A stretch of DNA of 64,000 nt from CAVVGZ01 sp963841845 (GCA_963841845.1 CAWJEG010000013.1:62001-126000); one strand, 5' to 3'. Numbered from the stretch's first letter, positions 27,512 to 38,912 are shown. Notes: generated from the letters alone by a model not told the origin. Made by a program: numbers and translations.

Positions 27512-27948
27512 TTATTCATTTGGCGATAATTGTGGTTCTTTGATTTTATTTACAATAATCAATGCAGAAATTAGGGCAAACAGTCCAAAAATATCAAAAT
27601 AGAGGAACCGGCTAATCATATTTATTGTTTGTTCAGCATGTTGCAGGCAGAGAATTTAAGATCCAGCCTTCTCCCAAGATACCTATGGATTGCATGATGA
27701 TGGCTTCGTACAGCGATACTTGAAATCGGATTGGATTAACGAAGGCGAATAGATAAGGAATGTTCCACATCAGAAATAATATCCCATAATCCACGCATGT
27801 ACTGCTGTTCCATTTTCTTTCAATAACCCAAAACTACCGTATACGTTTGTGGAAATAATAAAAACTGAAAGCACAGGTGATATTAAAAAAAAGGACAATA
27901 CCAATTAAGATTCGGGCGATAAAATTATCAGATGTGGTCTTTTATCAT
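27512..27948 (-). pseudogene. Small membrane protein broken by several frameshifts
   Basis: No single long frame is left, but pieces join into a plausible four-helix protein of about 140 residues: 'DNFIARILIGIVLFF', 'ISPVLSVFIISTNVYGS', 'PYLFAFVNPIRFQVSLYEAI', 'IMQSIGILGEGWILNSLPA' and 'ISRFLYFDIFGLFALISALI', ending in a TAA at 27514. At least three indels are needed, one at a run of T. I do not recognise the family. It could be a real gene hidden by sequencing errors or a decayed one. The adjacent 63-codon frame at 27951-28142 is unassigned. Confidence 0.5.
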
Positions 27949-28129
27949 CTCTAATCAATTCCTTTAAAAAAATTTTTAACCACAGGATGATTATATAATA
28001 ATTGGAATAACATCACCCCGAATATTTTTTTCGGACGACACGTCCTGAAATTCAATCCAGATTGGACAGGAAATTTATGGATAATCATGATCATTCGGTT
28101 AGGGCTGGTAAACCAGGTATAAAAATCCT

Positions 28130-29318
28130 TTGGATCTCGCACGAATTTATTTATTGAATCGGTAATCCGTGAAATGACAGGCTGGGCGAGAAAACCGGTG
28201 CGATCAATCTCTCCCAGGGACTGCCAGAGTTAGGCACACCTCCTTCGGTTATTCAAGCCGCTTCAGCGGCGATCCTGGATGGCGAGAATCAATATACCTT
28301 CCCTTTTGGCTCTCCAGAATTCCGTAACGCAATTGCACAGAACTATCTCCTCCGTTGGAACTCAATGGTGGATCCGGAAACAGAGATCACGGTGACTTGT
28401 GGAGTTAGCGAGGCTGTCATGTCTGCCATCCTTGCGCTGACTGAACCCGGGGATGAAGTGATCATTTTTGAACCATGTTATGAAAATTATGTACCGGATT
28501 GCTGGATGGCTGGGGTGAAGCCTGTGTTTTGTCCAACTCGAGGGAGGTACGTACGCCCTGGACTCACAAAAAATAATCTCAGCCTTCAACTCAAAAACAA
28601 GATTGCTTATCCTTAATTCACCGCATAATCCAACCGGAAAAGTTTTTACAGAGCAAGAATTAATCCTTATTGGAGAATTGTGTAATCAATTCAGTGTCAT
28701 CGCAGTGGCGGATGAAATTTATGAACATATCCTTTATGATGGCATTCGACATATACAGCATTGCCACCATCCCAGGGCATGGAGGATAAAACCGTAACGA
28801 TCAGCGGGCTGGGAAAAACGTATGCAGTGACAGGCTGGCGGGTGGGTTGGGCTGTGGCAGATAAAGAAATTTCCAGGCGGATTCGCAAAGTTCACGATTT
28901 CCTTACAGTTTGCGCCCCGGCGCCGTTCCAAAAAGCGGGAATTGCTGCCCTCAATTTACCAACGGTTTACTACGATAATATGAGGTCATGAATATACAGA
29001 AAGAAAAAATATCCTGCTAAATGCTCTGGATGTTTCTGGCATGAGCTATTTTTCTCCGCAGGGGGCATATTACGTTTTAGCTGATTTTTCCCGAATTGAA
29101 TGGGATGACCAAAAATATTGGAAACCGGATTGGACGATGGATCGCACCTTTGCTGAGTATATCGCCAGGGATATTGGTGTGGCAGTTGTACCTGGATCCA
29201 GCTTTTATTTTGATGTAAAAAAGATGGGGGAAAATAAAATACGGTTTAATTTTGCCAAAACAATACCCACCATGAATGCAGCCGCGAAAGGTTGTTGAAA
29301 TTATCGGCTAAATACTAG
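28130..29318 (+). pseudogene. Class I/II PLP-dependent aminotransferase, multiple frameshifts
   Basis: Pieces in different frames read through a complete aminotransferase of about 390 residues. They are 'ARTNLFIESVIREM', 'GAINLSQGLPELGTPPSVI', 'TCGVSEAVMSAILALTEPGD', 'LILNSPHNPTGKVFTEQEL', 'VADEIYEHILYDG', the PLP-lysine region 'ISGLGKTYAVTGWRVGWA', 'SPQGAYYVLADFS' and 'KIRFNFAKT'. At least five indels break it (near 28180, 28545, 28610, 28785, 28985 and 29285). No catalytic residue appears substituted, so error-rich sequence is more likely than decay. Substrate class is probably aromatic or aspartate-like; this is not certain. The start is probably the TTG at 28130. Confidence 0.75.
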
Positions 29319-29381
29319 TAGGTTACAAATTGCGCATAGATTATTTGTTTTGCCTGGAGAATTTAATAATCCAGCTCATCT

Positions 29382-30402
29382 TCATGGCTCTACTGGTCCA
29401 ACCTCATTAATAAGCAAGCGGTTTGTTTGGGAATCGGAGATGATTACATAGATATATTCATCTTCTGCAACACCGCCGTCTTTTAGAAAATATTTCAACC
29501 TGATACGGATCTCCAGCGGATTCTGATCAGGTTGAATGATCTGTCCGGATACAATTTCAACTCTTTGGACTTTTTCCCACCAGATTTTATAGTTTTCAAA
29601 CGGCTGGATTAATCCCTCATTACAACAATTTTGATGAAAATATTCAGACAACAGGGACCAGGACTTGATCATAATCACGGTTATTAATCAATTCATAGTA
29701 GGAAAACATTAAATTTTCTGGAGATGGATAATTGTCTCTTGGCCATGGAGTGAATGTAGCTACTGGAGATAGGGTGGCTTCCTGTGAAGGATTTCCTACA
29801 GGAAGCGATTCAGTTGACTCGAGGAGTTGGGTAAGGTTGAGATATATCGTGTTGGTTGGTAAGGGGGATTCAGTCAATCCGGCATGGATTGTCTCAGCTC
29901 CGATGGTTAAAATCATGGGCCGGCTGAGCGTATTCTCTCTGGTTGCCTGGATTTTAAGGAATAAAGCAGATCCGGCAAATAAGGAAATCATCAAAAGGAA
30001 TGCCATAAGGCTGATCCAGATTTTTTTTCTTGACAAAATTGGCAATAAATCCCGGTTATTGATTACAAAGTACTGCCCCGGTAGTGTTTGCTGACCTGTA
30101 TTGCTGCTAACAATAAGAATCTGGTTGAAATGATGAAATTTCTTGGTCCAGTATTGGGGAGGAGGCAATGAGACCCGGATCGTATGCTGACTTGTCTCAT
30201 CGCTGAGCAGCTTGAATGTTGATGGATCAACCTCGATCCATTTAACCTGGGGAATGATCTCGCCTGCCAGTACCCCTCCACCAGAATTCTTTATAAGAAT
30301 GGTTTGGGGTGGTATATCAATCGTGTTTTTTGGATCAATTTGGGCAAAATCCAAACTTTCTGGTTGAACGGATAAGACAGGTAAATTGGCTTGAGTTTCC
30401 AT
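29382..30402 (-). CDS. Membrane protein: extracytoplasmic-type N-domain, one TM helix, NTF2-like C-domain (frameshift near 29660)
   Basis: The N-terminal piece (29644-30402) starts with a beta-rich domain ('LSVQPESLDFAQIDPKNTI', 'SLPPPQYWTKKF'). One transmembrane helix follows near residues 128-150 ('ISLMAFLLMISLFAGSALFL'), then a Thr/Pro linker and 'LMFSYYELINNRDYDQ'. The text continues in another frame (29382-29678) as 'SWSLLSEYFHQNC' and onward. That join resembles the NTF2/SnoaL-like sensor tail of some Chloroflexota membrane kinases, but no kinase domain is present here. The function is unknown. Confidence 0.6.
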
Positions 30403-30973
30403 CAGTTTGCAGTCAAGGGAAATGATTCATCTCTCCGATGATAAACCATTCAGCTACGCACGTAGGATTATAGCACGCCTAATTCCGCATTCAATTTTCT
30501 AAAACGAAAACTTGAATGTTCAGGAATAACCAGTAGGAGGTACACAAGTTAGATCCGATACGAATTATGGCAATCAAATAAAATTCTCTGCGATTCCTTA
30601 CCTATACCAAGATGGTCCAGATAACATGCTTGCCTGGTATGAAGACGAACATATTGGCTGGTCAAGGCATATGGGGATTTATCTCAAGGTTTTGGAGGAA
30701 TTTTGGAATTTATATGCCTTCATGGGATTCTAGCGGAATGTTGTTTCAGAAATAGCTGACATGCTACAGGATTATTCTTTAATGCAAAATTCAAAGATGC
30801 ATATTTTGCTGGGATCCTGAAGCGAAAATGGATTTAGACAACCAGATGAATTTTTATGACGAGGTTCCTTCGAGAAAGAAAAAATACTCTCGCAAATTAG
30901 AAATATTGTTCTACACCTTTTTACACCTTTCTGGTGGTATCCATATATAATAGTATCAAGCTAATATCTATTT
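30403..30973. other. Intergenic region with an unassigned 46-codon coding-like stretch
   Basis: Around 30595-30733 one frame reads 'IPYLYQDGPDNMLAWYEDEH' and 'LKVLEEFWNLYAFMGF' without a proper start, then stops. It may be a remnant. Nothing else is recognisable. G+C rises at the right edge. Confidence 0.35.
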
Positions 30974-31226
30974 ATGAATCGTACAAATCGTGCGGGCGTT
31001 TTTACGTTCGATTACCAGGCCATCTACCGGATACGGGTGGAGGGCAGCCTTGCGGAGAATTGGTCTGACCGCCTGGGAGGCATGATCATTACCCATGAAA
31101 CCTCGGACTCATGGGCATCCAATCAGCAATCTGACGGGCGAACTGAGTGACCAGGCTTCTCTGATCGGGATACTCAATACCCTCTACGATTTACATTATC
31201 CCTTGTTTCTGGTTGAACGCTTATAG
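30974..31226 (+). pseudogene. Small conserved protein, frameshifted near 31120
   Basis: From the ATG at 30974 the frame reads 'YQAIYRIRVEGSLAENWSDR' and 'LGGMIITHETSDS', then the wrong frame. Another frame continues 'NLTGELSDQASLIGILNTLY' and 'LHYPLFLVERL' to a TAG at 31226. This is the pattern of a small Chloroflexota-type protein of about 80 residues ('YRIRV.G.L...WSD..GG..I' then 'L.G...DQA.L.G.L..LY.L..PL.SV'). Its function is unknown. It precedes the YfcC carrier by 68 bp. Confidence 0.5.
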
Positions 31227-31293
31227 GCTGGGGAAAACGACAGTTCAGCGAATACACAAAATAAATGATCGGCAAATTGAAAGGAGAAAAACC

Positions 31294-32780
31294 ATGGCAA
31301 AACAAGAAAAAGCTAAGAAAAAATTTACTTTTCCAACCGCATTTACAATTTTATTTCTTTTACTAATTTTGATAGCCCTTGCCACCTGGCTGGTTCCCGC
31401 CGGCTCTTATGATTACGATGCTGAGGGTGCACCCGTTCCAGGTACCTATCACCCGGTGGAATCCAATCCGCAAAAGCTGCTCGCCAGCGCAATCAATGGA
31501 CCTATTGCCGGAATGTACGGTATTGAGGATGAAACCGGTAACGTGGACGTCTGGAACAGCGGGGAGTTGTTCGGTGCTATCGACGTGGCCATGTTCGTGC
31601 TCATCATCGGTGGTTTCCTGGGCGTGACGATGAAGACCGGCGCCATCAACAGCGGGATTGCCTCGGTGGTGACCAGGCTCAAGGGCAAAGAGAAATGGAT
31701 GTTCCCCATATTGATGACGATCTTCGCCGCAGGTGGGACATTCTACGGTATGGCTGAAGAATCTCTGGCTTTCTATGCGCTGATTATCACGGTCATGCTC
31801 GCCGCAGGCTACGATGCACTCAGCGCTGCTGCGCTGATCATGCTGGGTTGCGGGATAGGCACGTTGGGATCCACAGTCAACCCCTTTGCCACGGGTATTG
31901 CCTCGGGTTTTGCCGGCACCACCATCTCTGAAGGGCTGGTGGGACGGCTTGGTCCTGTTGATCATTGGCACAATCATAGGCATTTTCTTTGTAATGCGCT
32001 ATGCTGAGAAAGTGAAGAAGGATCCAACCAAATCACTGATCTATGACATGAAAGTAGAAAACGAGAAGCAGTTCCTGTCTGGTAGTAGTGAGGGAACTGA
32101 GTTTGCGGAATTTACAACCCGTCACAAGGTGATCCTGACTGTTCTTCTTCCTGGCCTTTGTGGTGATGATCTACGGGGTGATCCCCTGGGAAGACCTGGG
32201 CATTGCCATACCCACCTGGTGGTGGTGGTTCCCGGAGATGACGGCCTGTTTCCTGTTCTTCGGTATCCTGATTGGGCTTATCGGCCGGCTGGGTGAGAAG
32301 GAGCTTGTGGACACCTTTGTTGATGGAGCGCGTGATATGCTTGGCGTGGCGCTGATCATCGGCGTGGCTCGCGGCATCACCGTAGTCATGAACAACGGGC
32401 TGATCACGGATACAGTGCTTTATTGGATGGAACAGGCGACCTCCGGGTTGAGTTCCGTCGGGTTTATCCTGGTCACCTATATCCTCTACCTTCCCTTGTC
32501 GTTCCTGATTCCTTCCAGTTCTGGCCTGGCAACTGTTTCGATGCCGATCATCGCTCCGCTGTCAACATTTGCCGGCGTACCCAGCTACCTGGTTGTGACG
32601 GCTTACCAGGCTGCCAGCGGACTTGTCAACCTGGTCACCCCTACGTCGGCGGTAGTGATGGGCGGTCTGGCTATCGCCAGGGTGGGCTATGGTGTCTGGC
32701 TGAAATTTGTAGCGGTCCTGTTGGCCATGCTGTTCATCCTCACTATCATCGTTCTGGCCGGTGGAGTGCTGTTGGCTTGA
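31294..32780 (+). CDS. YfcC/ArcD-like basic amino acid or C4-dicarboxylate carrier, two frameshifts
   Basis: This is a membrane carrier of about 495 residues in three frame pieces (31294 to about 31960; about 31950-32150; about 32140-32780). It has a lysine-rich N-terminus, some 11-12 transmembrane helices and typical segments 'FLLLILIALATWLVPAGSY', 'GGTFYGMAEESLAFY', 'GTLGSTVNPFATGIASG' and 'LVTPTSAVVMGGLAIA'. YfcC-family members near arc genes often exchange arginine for ornithine, and arcB, arcC and arcA follow downstream. That role is inferred from context. The ATG at 31294 follows AAAGGAG. Its TGA overlaps the ATG of the next gene. Confidence 0.8.
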
Positions 32781-33155
32781 TGATTGAGATCCTTGCGAAC
32801 TTTCCTGTAGGCTGCCTGGTTGTCCATTTCAATGGCGAAGTAAACGACCAGGAGAGACCAGGAATTGATCGATGCTCTTGCGCTCGCCGAGGAATTAATC
32901 GCAAGGGGTAAACAGGTCAGCCTTGTGGTGGATTTAACCGATTTGGGTTTTTTCAATAATGTGGAGGTCGCCCGGATGGATTCAAATATCCCCTATGGAG
33001 AGGTTAAACAAATCCACCGGATAGCGATCGTGGGCAACCAGAAATGGATCGAATGGTTCACTCGCCTGGTTGGACCTTTCACACAAACCAAGGAAATGCA
33101 TTTTCCGGAAAGTCAGCTAGAGGCAGCCTGTGAATGGGCTTGCGCAAAGGACTGA
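32780..33155 (+). CDS. SpoIIAA-like (STAS) domain protein, frameshift near 32865
   Basis: The protein starts at the ATG of a TGATG overlap: 'MIEILANFPVGCLVVHFNGEV'. It continues in another frame as 'LIDALALAEELIARGKQVS' and 'LVVDLTDLGFFNN' to 'QLEAACEWACAKD'. The length is about 124 residues. The pattern is that of the SpoIIAA-like family (PF11964), small STAS-fold proteins of unknown partner. Coupling to the carrier gene suggests a regulatory or accessory role. Confidence 0.65.
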
Positions 33156-33190
33156 TTTGGATTGATCGTTTTTGCACAAAGGACGTGAAA

Positions 33191-34560
33191 ATGATTGGGA
33201 CGGAAAGTAATACAATATTATTACCTTCCACTAAACGCATGGAAATGGGGCGGGCTCTGCGGGAAAAAGTACCGCGCCAGGCTCATGGTGATTTTCAACT
33301 ATCAGCCACTGGGCGGGATGGGATTTCCATCCTGGAGGAATCTAACCAGGGCCGGATGGCAAATCTGGTGCCTATCCGCTACGGGCGCATGCTGGCAGAT
33401 CCCTTTGCATTCCTGCGGGGATCGGCGGCCCTGATGGCCTACGACCTGGCAGCAACGCCTGTCAGCGGCATCCGCGTCCAGGCATGCGGTGATTGCCACC
33501 TGGCTAACCTGGGTCTTTTTGCCACTCCTGAACGCAACCTGGTCTTCGATCTCAATGACTTTGATGAAACCCTGCCGGCACCCTGGGAATGGGACATCAA
33601 ACGCCTGGCAGCCAGTTTTGTGGTTTCCGGGAGGGTACAGGGGATTTCTGACATTCCAACGAGACTGCAGTTCATGAATTGGTGCAGTCCTATCGCACGC
33701 ACCTGCGCGAGTATGCGGGCATGCATGTGCTGGATGTGTGGTATTCCCGTCTTGACGACAAGACCCTGATAGCCACTGCTCCCAACGCGGAGGTGCGCCG
33801 TTACCGCGAGCATATTGCTGCCAAGGCACATGCCTCTTTGGGCGAATACCTTTTTCCCAGGATTACCGGTCTGGTGGATGGCCGCCGCCGAATTGTTGAC
33901 CAACCGCCGCTTATCTTCCACTTTCCCGAACCCAGATACACAGAAGCAGGTGTGCCAAAACTGCTTTCCGAGTATTGTAAGACGCTGCCTGCCCATATGG
34001 TCAGGCTTCTGAACTGCTACCATTTTGAGGATTTCGCATTTAAAGTGGTGGGGGTCGGCAGCGTGGGAACATGTTCCTTCATCGTTTTGCTGCTCGCTGG
34101 CAGCGATGATCCACTGCTGCTGCAGGTCAAAGAGGCGCGCCCGTCGGTGCTGGAACCTTATGCTGGAAAGAGTGAATTTAATCACCAGGGTCAGCGTGTC
34201 GTTGTAGGGCAGCGCCTGATGCAGTCGGCCAGCGATATGTTCCTGGGATGGATGACCAGTCAAAACGGTACACAATATTACGTCCGCCAGCTGCGCGATA
34301 TGAAGTATTCAATCCCACTCGAAGGCATGAAGGCGGATTTTCAAGCCCGCTATGCGACTGTTTGCGGATGGGTATTGGCGCGCGCCCATGCCAAGGGGGG
34401 CGATGCCGCCATGATTACCGGCTACCTGGGCAGGAAAGACTTGTTTGACGTGGCGCTCGGTAAATTTGCCCTGGCGTATGCCGACCAGACTGAACGTGAT
34501 TATGACAGCCTGGTAAAAGCCGTGAAATCCGGGAGAGTGCAAGGCACTCTTTGCCGATAA
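33191..34560 (+). CDS. DUF2252 family protein, frameshift near 33665
   Basis: This protein of about 455 residues matches DUF2252, which has a kinase-like fold: 'RYGRMLADPFAFLRGSAALM', 'ACGDCHLANLGLF', 'FDLNDFDETLPAPWEWDIKR', then in another frame 'VVGVGSVGTCSFIVLLLAG', 'LQVKEARPSVLEPYAG' and 'YYVRQLRDMKYSI'. The 'GD.H..N.G' and 'DFDE' motifs look like the catalytic and metal sites of aminoglycoside phosphotransferase-like enzymes. The substrate is unknown. The ATG at 33191 is preferred. Confidence 0.78.
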
Positions 34561-34649
34561 TACATATCCATGAGATCGGTGTTGTGGACGAGGCAGAAAT
34601 GCCAGATCCGCATGAACCGGTCACCATAAAATATAAAGGAGATTTACAG

Positions 34650-35651
34650 ATGGCATTCAATTTACGCAACCGCAATTTCTTAAAGGAGCTCGACTTTACC
34701 CCAGACGAGCTCAAGTTCCTGCTCAAACTTTCCGCAGACCTGAAAGCAGCAAAGTACGGCGGGTATGAGCAGCCCAGGCTGAAGAACAAGAACATCGCCC
34801 TGATTTTTGAAAAGACCTCAACCCGCACGCGCTGTGCATTTGAAGTGGCCGCTTACGACCAGGGCGCCCGCGTGACCTATTTGGGGCCAAGTGGCTCGCA
34901 GATCGGCCACAAGGAGTCCATGAAGGATACAGCCCGGGTACTGGGGCGCATGTACGACGGGATCGAATACCGCGGCTTTGGCCAGGAATTGGTGGAAATC
35001 CTGGGTAAGTATGCCGGGGTACCGGTTTGGAACGGCCTGACCGATGAGTTTCACCCGACCCAGATGATCTGCGATATCCTGACCATGATGGAGCACTCGG
35101 ATAAGCACCTGGGAGAGATATCGTACTGCTACCTGGGAGATGCCCGCAATAACATGGGCAACTCGCTGATGGTTACTGGGTGCAAGCTGGGCATGGATGT
35201 GCGATTATGCTCTCCCAAAGCGCTGTGGCCTGCCGACGACCTGGTCAAGACCTGCCGCCAAATCGCTTCCGAGACCGGCGCCCGCCTGACGATCACTGAA
35301 AGTGTGGAAGAGGGTGTCAAAGGTGTGGACTACCTGTACACGGATGTGTGGGTCTCCATGGGTGAGGCAAAAGAAGTGTGGGATGAGCGCATCAAGCTGC
35401 TCAAGCCTTACCAGATCAACTTGGACGTGGTCAAGAAGACCGGCAATCCCCATGTCAAATTTATGCACTGCCTGCCGGCATTCCATAACCGTGAGACCAA
35501 GGTCGGCGAAGACATCTACCAAAAAACCGGCATGGAAAGCCTGGAAGTGACCGAAGAGGTTTTCGAGTCTGAGCGATCGATTGTCTTTGCCCAGGCGGAG
35601 AACCGCATGCACACCATCAAGGCGATCATGGTCGCCACGCTGGGAGACTGA
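34650..35651 (+). CDS. arcB: Ornithine carbamoyltransferase (catabolic context)
   Basis: This 333-residue enzyme has the carbamoyl-phosphate motif 'STRTRCAFE', 'HPTQMICDILTM', 'GDARNNMGNSL', the ornithine-site 'DVWVSMGE' and 'HCLPAFHN'. In the arginine deiminase pathway it phosphorolyses citrulline to ornithine and carbamoyl phosphate. Placement among arcA and arcC supports the catabolic role rather than arginine synthesis. The ATG at 34650, after AAAGGA, gives the family N-terminus 'MAFNLRNRNFLKELDF'; the longer frame from 34551 runs over the upstream gene's end. Confidence 0.95.
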   Translation: MAFNLRNRNFLKELDFTPDELKFLLKLSADLKAAKYGGYEQPRLKNKNIALIFEKTSTRTRCAFEVAAYDQGARVTYLGPSGSQIGHKESMKDTARVLGRMYDGIEYRGFGQELVEILGKYAGVPVWNGLTDEFHPTQMICDILTMMEHSDKHLGEISYCYLGDARNNMGNSLMVTGCKLGMDVRLCSPKALWPADDLVKTCRQIASETGARLTITESVEEGVKGVDYLYTDVWVSMGEAKEVWDERIKLLKPYQINLDVVKKTGNPHVKFMHCLPAFHNRETKVGEDIYQKTGMESLEVTEEVFESERSIVFAQAENRMHTIKAIMVATLGD

Positions 35652-35719
35652 GAAAAATACGTGGAGACGCAGGCAGGGATCCCTGCCTGCGTCCCAAAAT
35701 TGAGAAAGGAGTATCAACC

Positions 35720-37063
35720 ATGCGTGAATCCCTGGCACCCTTTATAAAAGCCCAACGAGAGCCGATGAAAACCGCCCTGAAGGAATTGGTCAGCATTCCC
35801 AGCGTATGCGAGGAAGGCGGCGGGGGGTTCCCTTTTGGAGAAGCTGTTGATATGGCATTACGGAAGGCTTTGCAGATCGCCGGTGACCTTGGATTTCGCA
35901 CCACGTATGGAGCAGGCGGGTATTACGGTTATGCCGAGATCGGTGAGGGGGAGGAAATGGTCGGTGTCCTGGGACACCTCGATGTCGTGCCTCCCGGCAA
36001 GCTGGACGATTGGCAGCGCGATCCCTTTGAGCCAGTGGAACTCAACGGCATGTTATATGGGCGCGGCACCCAGGACGATAAAGGGCCGATCTGCGCTTCC
36101 CTATTTGCTGTGAAAGCCCTGGCTGATGCTGGCGTCAAGTTTAACAAGCGCCTGCGCTTTATTTTCGGCACCGATGAAGAAACCTTATGGCGATGCATCA
36201 ATCGCTACAAGGAATATGAGGAAATTCCGGATATGGGATTCTCACCCGACTCCAGGTTCCCGCTGACATATGCCGAGAAGGGCTTGCTGCAGCTGCAATT
36301 GGAAGGCATCAACGAAAATGGGTTGCGTATAGCCGGTGGTTCTGCTTTCAACGCCGTGCCTGATACCATGTTTTATGACGGTGAGCGCCAGGATGATTTA
36401 GCTGACAAACTGGACCAGTTAGGTTTTGAATACGAATGGAATGAGGATGGAATTGAAATTAAGGGGAGGGCTGCCCATGCCATGGTTCCTGAGGAAGGTA
36501 TCAATGCCATTACCCGATTATGCATTGCGTTGGATGCAATAGGTGTGCAGTCGAAAGCCATCCACTTTATCGCCCGGGAAATAGGGGAAGATCCAAACGC
36601 CAGGTTTATCTTTGGTGATTGCGCCGATGAACCTTCGGGGAAGCTCAAGTTAAATGTGGGTAAGATTGAACTCAGCGGGATGGAAAGAATCTCCATCGAT
36701 GCCCGTATTCCGGTCACCGCAAGCAAGGATGAGGTTGTCTCTAAGCTCAGCACAGCAGCAGACCGTTATGGATTGACCTACAAAGAGTTTGACTGGCTGG
36801 CTCCCATCTACCTTCCGCTGGATCATTTTATGATCAAGGCGCTTATGCAGGTTTACCGTGAGGTCAGCGGCGATCTGGTTTCGCAGCCCGTTTCATCTGG
36901 CGGCGCTACCTACGCCCGGGCCATCGACAACTGCGTGGCTTTTGGGGCGCTTATCCGCAATGAGCCGATCACTGAACACCAGCCCAATGAGCGCGTGGTG
37001 CTTGAGAATCTGTACCAGGCTATGGAAATCTATGCTCACGCCATTTACGAGTTGACCAGGTAG
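35720..37063 (+). CDS. Sapep/PepV-family dipeptidase (M20)
   Basis: This is a 447-residue metallopeptidase. Zinc or manganese ligands are in 'GVLGHLDVVPPGK', 'YGRGTQDDKGPI', 'GTDEETLWRC', 'SPDSRFPLTYAEKG' and the C-terminal 'EHQPNERV'. The insert-bearing lid domain spans roughly residues 185-360. It probably hydrolyses short peptides in the cytoplasm. Its position directly behind arcB suggests it frees arginine from dipeptides for the deiminase pathway. It has AGAAAGGAG before the ATG. Confidence 0.88.
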   Translation: MRESLAPFIKAQREPMKTALKELVSIPSVCEEGGGGFPFGEAVDMALRKALQIAGDLGFRTTYGAGGYYGYAEIGEGEEMVGVLGHLDVVPPGKLDDWQRDPFEPVELNGMLYGRGTQDDKGPICASLFAVKALADAGVKFNKRLRFIFGTDEETLWRCINRYKEYEEIPDMGFSPDSRFPLTYAEKGLLQLQLEGINENGLRIAGGSAFNAVPDTMFYDGERQDDLADKLDQLGFEYEWNEDGIEIKGRAAHAMVPEEGINAITRLCIALDAIGVQSKAIHFIAREIGEDPNARFIFGDCADEPSGKLKLNVGKIELSGMERISIDARIPVTASKDEVVSKLSTAADRYGLTYKEFDWLAPIYLPLDHFMIKALMQVYREVSGDLVSQPVSSGGATYARAIDNCVAFGALIRNEPITEHQPNERVVLENLYQAMEIYAHAIYELTR

Positions 37064-37351
37064 CAGGAGGACCAGCCGGGCATTTTACTGTGACAGGGTG
37101 TATGGTTATGGAAGGTTTGTCCAGACCAGACAGGTAGCCAATGAATGAACAGCACTTTTTACATTACTCTTGTTATTTATTTTTTTAGGAGGCATTTGGG
37201 TGGTTAAAGAGCATTTGGCGATTGTACAGCAAAACGCGAACTGGAACTAAAGCCAGATTGTGAGAAGATGAAAGATTGAGTGCTTTATTACTAGAAAATT
37301 GAAGCACGAGAGGTTTAGAGTATCCCAAAATTAAGAAAGAAGGATGCCCGG
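37064..37351. other. Intergenic region before nhaC
   Basis: No gene is recognisable in these 288 bases. A T-rich stretch around 37167-37185 followed by AGGAGG has no ORF after it. Confidence 0.3.
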
Positions 37352-38848
37352 ATGGAAAATCAAGAAAATGTTATTCGCGAACCATCCTTATTGGATGCGC
37401 TGATCCCCTTGCTATTTATGATCGTGCTGCTGACCATGTCGATCTTCCTGTTCGGCATTGATGCATCCCTTGGCCCGCTGCAGGTTGCGTTGTTCATGAG
37501 TGCCGTAGTTGGTGCTCTGGTAGCCCATAAGAACGGACATTCCTGGGAAAGGCTGGGCGAGGAAATCGTCAAGGGCATCTCCATGGCTATGAGCGCCATT
37601 TTAATCCTGCTCATGGTCGGGGCGCTGATCGGTACCTGGAATATGTCGGGTACAATCGCCACGGTTGTTTACTATGGCATCAAGTATATCGACCCGAGCT
37701 GGTTCTACCTGGCTGCTGCCTTGCTAACCGGGGTTATCGGAATTGTCACGGGCAGTTCCTGGACGACAGCTGCCACGGTGGGGGTAGCCTTCGTTGGCAT
37801 TGCCCAGGCCCTCGGCATGTCACCGGAAATTACCGCCGGCGCAGTCATCTCCGGGGCTTATTTTGGCGATAAGATGACCCCCCTATCGGAGACGACCATT
37901 CTTACACCTAACATTGTAGGCAGCGACGTTTACACCCATATTCGCAGTATGGCCAAAGCCACTATACCAGCCTACCTGATCTCGCTGGTGATCTTTTTTA
38001 TAATAGGGCTGCGCGCTGAAGTCAGTTCTACAGCAGTGGATACGACAGTGGCGCTCGAAGCCCTGGCAAGCACGTATAAAATCACTTTGTGGAATATCCT
38101 GCCGATTATTGTGCTGCTGCTGCTGGGCATCAAGAAATTTCCGGCATTCCTCTCCATCCTGATCGGCACACTGGCGGGAGCACTGGTGGCTGTTGTGCTG
38201 CAGTCCCAGGTTGTAACAACCTTCTCGGCTGATCCAGGCCTATCCTACCCAATGGCGGCCCTGAAAGCAGTTTGGGTGGCAATGGGCAATGGTTTCACCC
38301 TTTCGAGCGGTGTCCCTCAGATTGACAAGCTGTTCACTGGCGGGGGTATGGACAGCATGCTTACCACTGTCTGGCTGATCCTGGGGGCGATGTCTTTTGG
38401 GGCCATGATGGATTACGGCGGTTTTAACAACCGGCTGATCACCCCTATCATCAGCAAGGTCAAGTCAATTGGCGGCACGATTGCCACCGTCATGGTCACC
38501 TCGCTTGGGTTGAACATCATCGGCGGCGACCAGTATATCGCCATCGTCCTGCCAGCCCGCATGTTCCTGCTTGAGTTCCGCCACCGCGGCATTCATCCGG
38601 AAACGCTGGCCACGGCAGTGGAGAACTCGGGGACAGTCACCTCCCCCATGATCCCCTGGAATTCCTGCGGTGCCTATATGACGGCTACCCTGGGAGTGTC
38701 TACATTTCTTTACTTCCCTTATTGTTTCTTCAACATCCTCAATTTCGCACTGGGGATGATCTATGGATTCATGGGCATCAATATCATGCGTCTGGATCCA
38801 GACAAGCAGCCCCCATTGGAGGATCTTAAAGCAGGCGCCGCTGGTTGA
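37352..38848 (+). CDS. nhaC: NhaC-family antiporter
   Basis: This is a 498-residue membrane protein with about 11-12 helices. Typical NhaC text is seen: 'GIVTGSSWTTAATVGVAFVG', 'GAVISGAYFGDKMTPLSETT', 'ENSGTVTSPMIPWNSCGAYM'. Family members exchange Na+ for H+ or malate for lactate with Na+; some near arginine genes are proposed to exchange arginine for ornithine. The exact substrate cannot be read. It lies within the arc block, so ion or amino-acid exchange linked to arginine breakdown is likely. Confidence 0.88.
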   Translation: MENQENVIREPSLLDALIPLLFMIVLLTMSIFLFGIDASLGPLQVALFMSAVVGALVAHKNGHSWERLGEEIVKGISMAMSAILILLMVGALIGTWNMSGTIATVVYYGIKYIDPSWFYLAAALLTGVIGIVTGSSWTTAATVGVAFVGIAQALGMSPEITAGAVISGAYFGDKMTPLSETTILTPNIVGSDVYTHIRSMAKATIPAYLISLVIFFIIGLRAEVSSTAVDTTVALEALASTYKITLWNILPIIVLLLLGIKKFPAFLSILIGTLAGALVAVVLQSQVVTTFSADPGLSYPMAALKAVWVAMGNGFTLSSGVPQIDKLFTGGGMDSMLTTVWLILGAMSFGAMMDYGGFNNRLITPIISKVKSIGGTIATVMVTSLGLNIIGGDQYIAIVLPARMFLLEFRHRGIHPETLATAVENSGTVTSPMIPWNSCGAYMTATLGVSTFLYFPYCFFNILNFALGMIYGFMGINIMRLDPDKQPPLEDLKAGAAG

Positions 38849-38912
38849 CCTGTCCAAGTAGCATGAAACAGCCTGGTTTTAACATAAGTTTGATACAAAG
38901 ACTGACTGGATA

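Noticed and set aside
27951..28142. 63-codon minus-strand frame next to the broken membrane gene
   Set aside because: I could not assign it to any family. It may be part of a broken neighbour, so it is not annotated.
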